Shown one piece after another: positions 10,094 to 17,335 of a stretch of 18,192 nt of DNA; the stretch's first letter is position 1, and every line of letters starts with the position of its first letter. The position numbers were made by a program, and so were the translations under genes. The notes under the pieces were generated by a model. The model was not told the DNA's origin and did no database searches. It saw only the letters and a program-made list of their open reading frames with translations. The stretch is from Ignavibacteria bacterium. GTDB lineage: Bacteria > Bacteroidota > Ignavibacteria > Tepidaquicellales > Tepidaquicellaceae. The DNA is taken from the NCBI GenBank assembly GCA_016719565.1, contig JADJYU010000022.1, positions 1 through 18,192 of the forward strand, read 5' to 3'.

Positions 10094-10625
10094 TTATAAC
10101 TTAAAATCCACGCCTAACTCAAGCGGATAAAAATCATTGTTACCTAACCCGACTCTGAATGTACCTGCGACTTTACTGCTGAAGAAATATCTTGCTCCGA
10201 GCTGTCCCCAGACCCATACACCGCTGTTGTAACTGTCATTATCTATATCATTATTGTTTCTGCTGACATAAGTGTGGGATACATTATTGTAACCAACTGT
10301 AAGTCCAACGTACGGAACAAATTCACCTGTAGCGATATTCGTAAAATTATAATTTACCTAGGCCCAGTGACGAGAAATTATAGTCCCTTGAATTACCGTT
10401 ATTATAAACTTCATTATATCCGTGATATCTGAATAGTCCGCCAATTCCTACTGACCCTGTTTGTGACCCTGTGATCATTGATTCAAAACTTGCACCTAAC
10501 ACAGGTGAGTTGCCTTTAGTACCCAGACCTATTGATCCGCCGAGAAAATTGTCACCTTGTCTTACCTGAGCTTTTAAAGACAGCGCCGGTATTATAAGCA
10601 GCATTATGATTAATATCTTTTTCAT
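10094..10625 (-). CDS. Outer-membrane beta-barrel protein (one frameshift)
   Basis: Small predicted beta-barrel protein. The start at 10625 is fixed by AGGAGG nine bases upstream and a signal peptide, MKKILIIMLLIIPALSLKAQ, likely cut after KAQ. The mature part alternates polar and hydrophobic residues with many Gly and aromatics (FLGGSIGLGTKGNSPVLGASFES, VGIGGLFRYHGY). Near 10360 the frame breaks, and it resumes as NYNFTNIATGEF, VPYVGLTVGYNN, SGVWVWGQLGARYFFSS, AGTFRVGLGNN and LELGVDFKL, ending at 10094. The total is about 177 codons. It lies 23 bases after the small lipoprotein gene, so the two are probably in one transcript. The exact family is unclear; the role could be structural or in envelope stress. 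Confidence 0.75.
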
Positions 10626-10648
10626 TTTAATTTCCTCCTGTCTCTTAT

Positions 10649-10813
10649 TTATTTTGTAAATAGTCTGAAGATAAATGCTATCACAGCTATCACAGCTATT
10701 ACAACAATAATTCCTACCCATATACCTGCCTGAAAAATATCTCCGATCATTTCACAGCCGGAATTTGTAAAAGACATGATTGCCATGATCAAAATTGCAA
10801 ATAGTTTTTTCAT
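10649..10813 (-). CDS. Small lipoprotein with one transmembrane helix, 54 aa
   Basis: An intact 54-codon frame. It begins MKKLFAILIMAIMSF, continues to a lipobox-like NSGC (Cys20) and then EMIGDIFQAGIWVG. A very hydrophobic helix with a DNA-level repeat (GCTGTGATA twice, giving IAVIAVIA) precedes FIFRLFTK. This matches the pattern of the short lipoproteins common in Bacteroidota, which automated pipelines have sometimes mislabelled as a cytidylyltransferase. The function is unknown; neighbours suggest an envelope stress role. No strong Shine-Dalgarno is visible. Confidence 0.75.
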   Translation of the reverse strand: MKKLFAILIMAIMSFTNSGCEMIGDIFQAGIWVGIIVVIAVIAVIAFIFRLFTK

Positions 10814-10866
10814 GATTGCTTTTTTAATTTTTTAATTTATTTATAATTTAAATCAGCTTCTGCTGT

Positions 10867-10987
10867 TTAAATAATTTCTTCTTTAATTCTTATCTCAAAT
10901 TCCGGTTTAGGGTCCCTTTTGAACTCTAAACCGGATTGAGTCTTCTGAATTTTCATCGGCTGCAGTTCTTTCTTTTTCCTTTTGCAT
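10867..10987 (-). CDS. Possible micro-ORF of about 30-39 aa
   Basis: Two overlapping short frames lie here. One starts at 10987 (MQKEKERTAADENSED) and stops inside the hairpin after 26 residues. The other starts at 10956 (MKIQKTQSGLEFKRDPKPEF) and ends EIRIKEEII at 10867. Removing one base near 10957 would join them into a charged protein of about 39 aa. Charged residues and the absence of a signal peptide set it apart from its membrane-protein neighbours. There is no convincing ribosome binding site, so it may not be a gene. Confidence 0.25.
10901..10935. other. Strong imperfect hairpin in the gap between two small membrane protein genes
   Basis: TCCGGTTTAG (10901-10910) and CTAAACCGGA (10926-10935) pair perfectly over 10 bp. 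A G-T pair and two more Watson-Crick pairs extend this to 13 positions around a 9-base loop (10914-10922). No U-run follows on either side, so it does not look like a classical terminator. The one wobble would be G-U in plus-strand RNA but A-C in minus-strand RNA. Confidence 0.6.
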
Positions 10988-11019
10988 AATTGTCTCAGTT
11001 TTTATTAATTCAGTTTAAC

Positions 11020-11169
11020 TTAAGCTATAGATCTGCCCTGTATCAGCCTGATGATCACGACCACTACTGCTATTACTAACAGAACGTGAATAAATCCACC
11101 CATTGTGTAGGATGTTACCATTCCCAGTAACCATAAAACCAGCAGTATTGCAAATATTGTCCACAACAT
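11020..11169 (-). CDS. lmo0937 family small membrane protein, 49 aa
   Basis: An intact 49-codon frame, MLWTIFAILLVLWLLG then MVTSYTMGGFIHVLL, ending RLIQGRSIA. Two hydrophobic helices are joined by the short SYTMGGFIH turn. This matches the short lmo0937/DUF5670-type membrane proteins. AAGGAG eight bases before the ATG supports the start. Function is unknown; family members often sit among stress genes. Confidence 0.85.
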   Translation of the reverse strand: MLWTIFAILLVLWLLGMVTSYTMGGFIHVLLVIAVVVVIIRLIQGRSIA

Positions 11170-11213
11170 TTTGATTTCTCCTTATTATTTATTTTAGTTT
11201 ATGAATAGTTAAT

Positions 11214-11639
11214 TTAAATTCTGTTTCCATGATATGTATTGTCTGTTAATTTACTCTTAAAAGTCCTGTAACCGTTAGAAACAGCCGATATAAAATTAAG
11301 ACCGTTATTTAAAAGATTCCTGCTGTAATACTGTATCGAATCCAGAGCAGTAACTACTTCCTGACCTTTTGTAATTACACTGTCAGAAACATCCTCTATC
11401 CTATAGTACTGGTACTTTGCTCTGTTAGAAATTTCTCTTATGTCATCAGTTACAAATTTCATATCAGTCAGTACAGGCGCCAGACGATCCGTGATCTCTA
11501 TGACTTCTTTTTCTATTTTCGATATCGAAGTCAGGAATTTTTTCAATGAGATTATCAGATATACAGCAAGTACAGTCATTGAGACAAAGAAGATAATTTC
11601 TGCAATTCCTATGATTATATTTAAATCTGATTCATTCAT
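11214..11639 (-). CDS. DUF948-like membrane-anchored protein
   Basis: 141 aa, intact. An N-terminal membrane helix (residues about 8-31, IIIGIAEIIFFVSMTVLAVYLII) is followed by a helical, likely coiled-coil region (SISKIEKEVIEITDRLAPVL, then TDDIREISNRAKYQYYRIEDV). This resembles DUF948 proteins and eukaryote-unrelated general-stress proteins of that class. It starts three bases after the YtxH stop, so the two are probably one operon. The function is unknown; an envelope stress or structural role is inferred from the neighbours. Confidence 0.75.
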   Translation of the reverse strand: MNESDLNIIIGIAEIIFFVSMTVLAVYLIISLKKFLTSISKIEKEVIEITDRLAPVLTDMKFVTDDIREISNRAKYQYYRIEDVSDSVITKGQEVVTALDSIQYYSRNLLNNGLNFISAVSNGYRTFKSKLTDNTYHGNRI

Positions 11640-11642
11640 ATC

Positions 11643-12088
11643 TTAATAACTATTTTTGCTTTTGTTACTGCCGGAAGTATTGCTGTGCTCTTTTGATTTA
11701 TCTTTTTGTTTATTTCTTTCATCATTAAAAGAATCAACTCCTGATTTTACTGCTTCTTTTACAACTGACACTTCATTCCCGGCAATTTCTTTTCCATGAG
11801 TGAAGTAATCTCCGGCTTCTTTTACAAAGGATCCAACCTTCTCTTTTCCGTCATGGATCAAACTTCCGCTTTATCTGATGCGTCAGATAACATCATTGAA
11901 GTTTTGTCTTTTGCTTTAACTATGAGATGATTTGCATCGTCATAAAGTTCAGTACTTTTATTCGAAATATCCTGTCGGAATTCCTTTCCGCTTTTAGGTG
12001 CGAACAGTAACGCAGTTATTCCGCCCAATACACTTCCGGTCAATAGCCCGGTTATAAAACTTCCTGTGTTTTTTTCTTCTCTGAACAT
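11643..12088 (-). CDS. YtxH domain-containing protein (probable single frameshift)
   Basis: The N-terminal 76 codons have the YtxH signature: a glycine-rich membrane helix (SFITGLLTGSVLGGITALLFAP) followed by KSGKEFRQDI, then a helical region. This frame stops at 11858, in AEV-stop, and the protein continues in the next frame as LIHDGKEKVGSFVKEAGDYF, ending in a Ser/Lys/Asn-rich tail at 11643. One lost base near 11860 would give a single protein of about 148 aa, a usual length for the family. The alternative is two genes, the second starting at a TTG that overlaps the first stop (TTGA). AAGGAG ten bases before the ATG at 12088 supports the first start. It is cotranscribed with the DUF948 gene. 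Confidence 0.75.
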
Positions 12089-12146
12089 TTTTCTATTTCT
12101 CCTTTTTATTTAGTTGTTAAAAAAAAAATTTAATATATTTTATTAA

Positions 12147-12180
12147 TTGAAGAGCAGAAGTATTTTCTTCTGCTCTTCAA
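12147..12180 (-). terminator. Intrinsic terminator hairpin after the beta-barrel gene
   Basis: TTGAAGAGCAGAAG (12147-12160) and CTTCTGCTCTTCAA (12167-12180) are perfect 14-bp inverted copies with a 6-base loop. On the minus strand AT-rich DNA and then a run of T (12121-12129) follow. It lies 11 bases after the stop of the 12192-12788 gene and separates it from the YtxH cluster. Confidence 0.75.
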
Positions 12181-12191
12181 AATTTTAAAGA

Positions 12192-12788
12192 TCAGAATCT
12201 AATGTCTATTCCCAATACCGGTTCAATAAAACTGGATGAACCGTCCGGAGTCAGAATGTTGTGATACTTTGCTTTGAAAAGCATGTCAACATCTCTTCCA
12301 AGATTAAGGACTCCTCCTATACCTGCATTGAGTCCGAAATTTGTGGTCTGATATTCTGCAACCGCAACTTCATTCACAGTATAAGCAGGCTGCATGAAAG
12401 AATAACCTCCGACTCCCGCCTCAAGAAAGAGTGATGATTTCAGATTTTTCGATGTAAAATAGTATCTCGGTCCAACGGTGTATTCAAGATATTTACCATC
12501 AGGCGCTCCGCCAATGATTTTATTCGGGAAAATTGAATAGCCAAACTTACCGAAAAATCCAACTTCTCTGTTTACTTTATAACTCAGATCAATTCCGAAT
12601 GTAGGACCGGATTTGTATTTTTCACCGAAATTGCCGACCGGAAATGATACACCTCCCAAACCACTTACAGACCATTGTGGAAAAGTTGTTTTTTTAGTTG
12701 TATAAATCGTCTGTGAATTTACATTTCCTGTGGAAATTAAAATCATTAAAACTAAAACTGAGAGTAATGTTAATTTTTGGGTTTTCAT
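12192..12788 (-). CDS. Outer-membrane beta-barrel protein, 198 aa
   Basis: An intact gene. A signal peptide (MKTQKLTLLSVLVLMILIST, cleaved near VNSQ) leads into a barrel-like protein: WSVSGLGGVSFPVGNFGEKY, GPTFGIDLSYKVN, VGFFGKFGYSIFPN, YTVGPRYYFTS, SLFLEAGVGGYSF, GLNAGIGGVLNLG, and a final VLGIDIRF with the C-terminal Phe usual for outer-membrane barrels. AAGGAG eight bases before the start supports it. It has its own terminator and a long upstream region, so it is probably a separate transcript. Its ligand or role is unknown; it resembles small OmpA/OmpW-like or porin-family barrels. Confidence 0.85.
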   Translation of the reverse strand: MKTQKLTLLSVLVLMILISTGNVNSQTIYTTKKTTFPQWSVSGLGGVSFPVGNFGEKYKSGPTFGIDLSYKVNREVGFFGKFGYSIFPNKIIGGAPDGKYLEYTVGPRYYFTSKNLKSSLFLEAGVGGYSFMQPAYTVNEVAVAEYQTTNFGLNAGIGGVLNLGRDVDMLFKAKYHNILTPDGSSSFIEPVLGIDIRF

Positions 12789-12879
12789 TTCTTGCTCCTT
12801 TTTAAGTTATTAATTAATTTTTAAATAAGTCAAAGATTATATTAATTTGGGTTTAACTGAGTTTTAATTTATTGCATAC

Positions 12880-12894
12880 TCAACATTAGACTAA
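12880..12894 (+). repeat. 15-bp direct repeat, copy 1
   Basis: TCAACATTAGACTAA. An identical copy is at 13218-13232. This copy is flanked by TGCAT on both sides and lies about 90 bases upstream of the beta-barrel start. Confidence 0.85.
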
Positions 12895-12976
12895 TGCATT
12901 TTCGGTGCCACGGATATTTATTATGTTAAACGGCTTTTATTGTAAATTTTTATTAAATTGATTTCTGGTATTGTCA

Positions 12977-12996
12977 AAAATGTCAGAAAATGTCAG
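12977..12996 (+). repeat. Decamer tandem repeat
   Basis: AAAATGTCAG occurs twice in tandem, with a partial related TTGTCAA just before it. It is next to the first TAGTTAG cluster. Confidence 0.8.
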
Positions 12997-13000
12997 GTAA

Positions 13001-13023
13001 TAGTTAGTAGTTAGTAGTTAGTA
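13001..13023. repeat. (TAGTTAG)3 heptanucleotide repeat
   Basis: Three perfect TAGTTAG units (13001-13021) plus a partial TA. The reverse complement, CTAACTA, belongs to the same family as the repeats at 13393-13454 and 6817-6933, so this cluster is in inverted orientation to them. Confidence 0.9.
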
Positions 13024-13217
13024 AATTTTTTTTCTCTTATTAGAAGCGGAAGAATTAACAATGCAGGCAGGAGTTTAAGATCAGATTAATTGAATTATAT
13101 TCCATACAAAATATTCATATACTTCAGATAACTGATTACTGATAAAGTAATAATTTGGGAAGGAATGGAAAATGCAGCAGTATAATATGAAAAATCTGAA
13201 GACGTGCAGAAAAGCTG

Positions 13218-13232
13218 TCAACATTAGACTAA
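13218..13232 (+). repeat. 15-bp direct repeat, copy 2
   Basis: TCAACATTAGACTAA, identical to 12880-12894. It has no obvious coding context. Confidence 0.85.
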
Positions 13233-13392
13233 CCATTGAATCAATCAATAATTCTCAAATCAATGTACGCTCAGAATCTTTTTTGTTATTTTTATAAAAT
13301 AATCGAATACACCTGTCTTCACCATTCTGTTTGATTTTTTAAAAGAAGGATCAAACTTATACTGTATAATTTTCCAAGAACACGAAGTTCAT

Positions 13393-13454
13393 CAACTATC
13401 AACTATTAACTATTAACTACTAACTATTAACTATTATCTACTAACTGCTAACTA
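13393..13454. repeat. (TAACTAT)n heptanucleotide repeat upstream of the kinase gene
   Basis: About nine 7-bp units run in register: CAACTAT, CAACTAT, TAACTAT, TAACTAC, TAACTAT, TAACTAT, TATCTAC, TAACTGC, TAACTA. They are the same family as the ku-ligD core repeat and end 78 bases before the kinase start. Confidence 0.9.
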
Positions 13455-13532
13455 AAAAATGTATTTTTTGTTATTATCAAAAAGCCATATGTGTCTTTCT
13501 AATCTGACCTTTATCATTTCTAAAGCATTCTT

Positions 13533-16500
13533 ATGAGATCTAATATTACAAATAAATTATCACGCAGCTACCTCAAGCTGGAAAATAAATTACCTCTGGA
13601 AAAGTTTATCCCTTCAGTTTTCATGATCTTTCTTCTGTCAGTTTTTATATTAAGTATATTAACTTTCACAAACATTGAGAGATCCAAAAAAGATATGGAT
13701 TGGATAAGTCTTACAAATGAAATTATCAAAAAGCTGGATGCAGTTTATACTCATAACATGCAGCTAAGATTAATCAACAGAGGGTATTCAATACTCAAAG
13801 ACAAAAATATGCATTCAAGATTTGATTCTGTCAGTCAGGTATTAAAAACTGAAATAACTGAATTAAGAATTCTTGAAAAGATTGATCCTAAATATATCAG
13901 TCAAGTTAAATCGCTGGATTCTTTAAGCTCTGTAAATATGCAGATCAGTGAACCTCAGGATTTAAACGAAACTGAGCAGATAGAAATTACCGGGACGGGA
14001 CGTATAAATTTCATAGAAATTGACAGGATCATTCAGATGATTAAAAATGACATGAGTTCATTACTGTCAGACCGAAAAGAATCAGCAGAATCTGCGAACG
14101 ATACTATTCAGTTATTCATAATTATTACGGGACTGTTTTCCTTTTTTGTAGTCGGAAGTTCATTATATGTATCAGACAGATTAATTAAAAATAAGAGCAA
14201 GGCTGAAGAACTGCTTTATAAGTCTTATGAAGAACTGGAAGACAGAGTAGATGAGCGGACGCTTGAGCTTCAGGATTCGAATGAAAAACTCAATGAAGAA
14301 ATTTCAATAAGGGAAAAGACTGAAGCGACTCTCCGCGAAAGCGAACAGAGATTTAAAATGATGGCGGATTCAGCTCCGGTGCTTATCTGGATATCAGGTA
14401 CTGATATGCTGCGAACTTATTTCAATAAAGTATGGCTTGAATTTACGGGCAGAACTCCGGCAAAAGAAATTGGAAACGGATGGGCGGATGGAGTTCATAA
14501 AGACGATCTCTGAAAAAATGTTTAGACACTTATTATAATGCATTTACTAACCGCGAAGTATTTGAAATGGAGTACCGGCTGAGAAGTGAAAACGGTGATT
14601 ACCGCTGGGTTCTTGAAAAAGGAATTCCAAGGTATGAAGGAGATTATTTCGCGGGATATATAGGGAGCTGTCTTGATATAAATGAGAGGAAAAGAAATGA
14701 GAATTTTTTAAAGATACAATATGAAGTCTCAAAGACATTATCCGAATCCGGAACTATAGAAGAAGCGTCGAGGAATCTTCTGAAGAATGTCTGTATGGGA
14801 ATTAACTGGAATTTCGGAATACTATGGTTGGCTGACGAGAAGAATGAAATTTTAAATGCGGAATCTTACTGGAGTGAGGATGATAATGAAGTAAAAATAT
14901 ATTCGGAATTAGAAAATCCTTACAAAATATTCAACAAAGGAATTGGCTATCCGGGAATTGTTTTTAAGGATGGAAAATCAAAATGGTCAAGAGATATAGG
15001 CAGTGACATGAGTTTTCTCAGAAAAGATGCTGCTTCAAAAATGGGCTGGAATTCGGCAATGAGCATTCCTGTCTCAAACGGTAAAGAAATAATTGCAGTG
15101 ATTGAATGTTTTAATAAAATTGGTATTGAAGAAAAACAGGAACTGATTGATGTTCTGGAATCTGCAGCAAGACAGATAGGAAATTTCATCGAAAGAAAAA
15201 AAGCGGAAGAAAAAACTCAGGATTTCAAATCTTGAGCTCGAAGAGAAAGTCAGGAACAGAACTTCTGAACTTGCCTCAGCGCTTGCGAAATTAATTAAAG
15301 AAAGCGAAGAGAAGGAGCAAATACAAAACAGGATCAAACTTTTTGCGCATGCAATAAAAAGTATAAAAGATTGTGTGTATATTACTGATCTAAAAAATAA
15401 TACAATGTTTGTGAATCAGGCCTTTCAGAATACTTATGGTTATGAAGAGGAAGAATTATTGGACAGGGAAATTCCGATACTGAGTATAAACCGGATCACC
15501 CCGGCATTAAAAACCGAAATTGAAAATAAAACTCTTAAGGACGGATGGAGAGGCGAGCTTATGACTGAAAAAAAAGACGGCTCCGCATTTAATACTTACT
15601 TATCCACTTCTTCAATCAGAAATGACGAAGGTAAAGCTCAGGCTTTAGTAGGTATCTGTCAGGATATTACTGATCTGAAAAATACCGAGGAATTAATTAA
15701 AAAAAGAAATAACCTTCTGAATGTCCTGAATGATGTGATCAGATATACAAACCGGACTTTTGATTTCAGAAATGCAATTCTTTATTCATTAAATAAAGTA
15801 TGCGAATATACTCACTGGGAAATTGGTCATTGTCTTCTTGTAAAAAATAATAAGTTATGTTCATCTCATATCTGGAATGAAAATATTTCTGACGAATATT
15901 TACCCTTTAAAGAATCTGCGGAGAGCATAACATTTGATAATCTGGAAGGTTATCCCGGAAGAACATATTATGAGGGATTAGCTTCATGGATGAGCATTAA
16001 GGATCTGACAGACCGTAAAGTGTTTAAACGTCAGGAAGTCGCTGAGAAGTTTGAATTGAAAACCGGTATTTGGGTTCCTATAGTAATGGAAAAAGAGGTC
16101 ATTGGCGTTCTTGAATTTTTTAAGAAAGGGGAAGAAACAATAGACCATGAGATCCTTGACTGTATAATTAACATTGGAATTGAACTTGGAAGTCTTTGTG
16201 AAAAATTAGATACAATCAGCAAAATTAAGCAGAATGAAAAAATTCTAAACGACGCGCAGCATATTGCAAAGCTCGGCAGCTGGGACTGGGATGTAGAAAA
16301 AATATTGTTGTGTGGTCTGATGAAATGTATAATATTTATGAATTAACTAAAGAAGAATTTAATCCGACTTTTGAAGGATTCCTGGAACGGGTTCATAATG
16401 AAGATGCAGAAATGACAGAGGATATTATACGGAATGCATTTGAAAGTAAAACGCCTTTTAATTTTTATCACAGGATAATGACACCTTCCGGAAAGATCAA

Positions 16501-17335
16501 AAGCTTAAAAGCTCAGGGTCAGGTTTATCTTGATGAAAATGGTAATGCAGTCAGGATGTTCGGAACAGGACATGATGTTACGGAAATCCGTGAAGCAGAG
16601 CAAGAGCTTAAAAAAACAAATGAAAAATTGATTCAGACTCAAAAGGAACTTATATATACTGAAAAATTTGCTGCTCTGGGAAGATTTTCTTCAGGAATAG
16701 CGCATGAGATCAGAAACCCTCTTGCAAACATAAACAGTCTGGCGCAGCTGATAGTAAAGACTGAAATGGGTGAAAAGAATAAAAGACGTTTAAATTATAT
16801 TATTACCAATGTAGATATAGCTAATAAAATAATTAAAAATCTGCTTAGCTACGCTTCTCCGGAAGAACTTGATTTCAGGAATGTTAACTTAATAGAAATG
16901 TTTAACAGTATTCTGGATAGTGTCGAGGCAAGATGTAAAAGTAATAACATACAGGTCAAAAGAAATTTTCCGGAAGAACTTCCTGAACTTTATTTTGACA
17001 AACTTAAACTCGAGAGCGCATTTATGAATTTTATTTCGAATTCAATTGACGCGATGATCGATGGCGGGACTCTTACAGTTAATATTTCAGAAGACAGGGC
17101 TTACAATGAAATATTAATTAATATAATTGATACAGGAATAGGAATTCCTCCTGAGAACTTGGATAAAGTTCTGGAACCTTTCTTTACTACAAAAGACGAC
17201 GGAGTTGGATTGGGAATGGGCTTAGCGCATCAGACGATCCGGCTTCATAAGGGAACTTTCAGCATTCAAAGTGATTTGGGGGAAGGAACACAAATAGAAA
17301 TCAAATTACCTATCAATAAAAATAAAACGCAATAA
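13533..17335 (+). CDS. Membrane sensor histidine kinase, CHASE3-PAS-GAF-PAS-GAF-PAS-HisKA-HATPase (frameshifted)
   Basis: Sensor of a two-component system. Membrane helices at residues about 25-46 and 189-211 enclose a roughly 140-residue extracytoplasmic helical region resembling CHASE3 (WISLTNEIIKKL, INRGYSIL). A coiled coil then leads to PAS1 (about 14335-14690), GAF1 (14715-15200), a coiled linker, PAS2 (15340-15690), GAF2 (15700-16200) and PAS3 (16240-16600). The kinase core has the H-box GIAHEIRNPLANI (His codon 16703-16705), N-box NFISNSIDAM, G1 DTGIGIPPE and GLGMGL. Frames change near 14512, 15236 and 16300; the last is a lost A in a run, restoring EKNIVVWSDEM. About 1267 codons in all. 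No strong Shine-Dalgarno precedes the ATG. Its stop overlaps the regulator start by one base. The signal is unknown; GAF and PAS domains may bind ligands or cofactors. Confidence 0.9.

Larger units (their letters stand above)
12789..13532. other. 744-bp intergenic region between divergent genes
   Basis: No credible protein-coding frame is seen on either strand. It should contain the promoters of the beta-barrel gene (leftward) and of the kinase (rightward). It also holds a decamer repeat, two clusters of heptamer repeats and a 15-bp direct repeat 338 bases apart (listed separately). A weak dyad, GTTTGAT near 13330 with ATCAAAC near 13350, is also present. Confidence 0.7.

Noticed and set aside
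11643..11861. Separate gene starting at TTG directly after the YtxH frame
   Set aside because: It has no ribosome binding site of its own, and joining it to the YtxH frame by one base gives a normal-length family member. It is kept only as an alternative.
13060..13390. A decayed gene in the divergent intergenic region
   Set aside because: No frame on either strand showed recognisable protein words or sustained open length.
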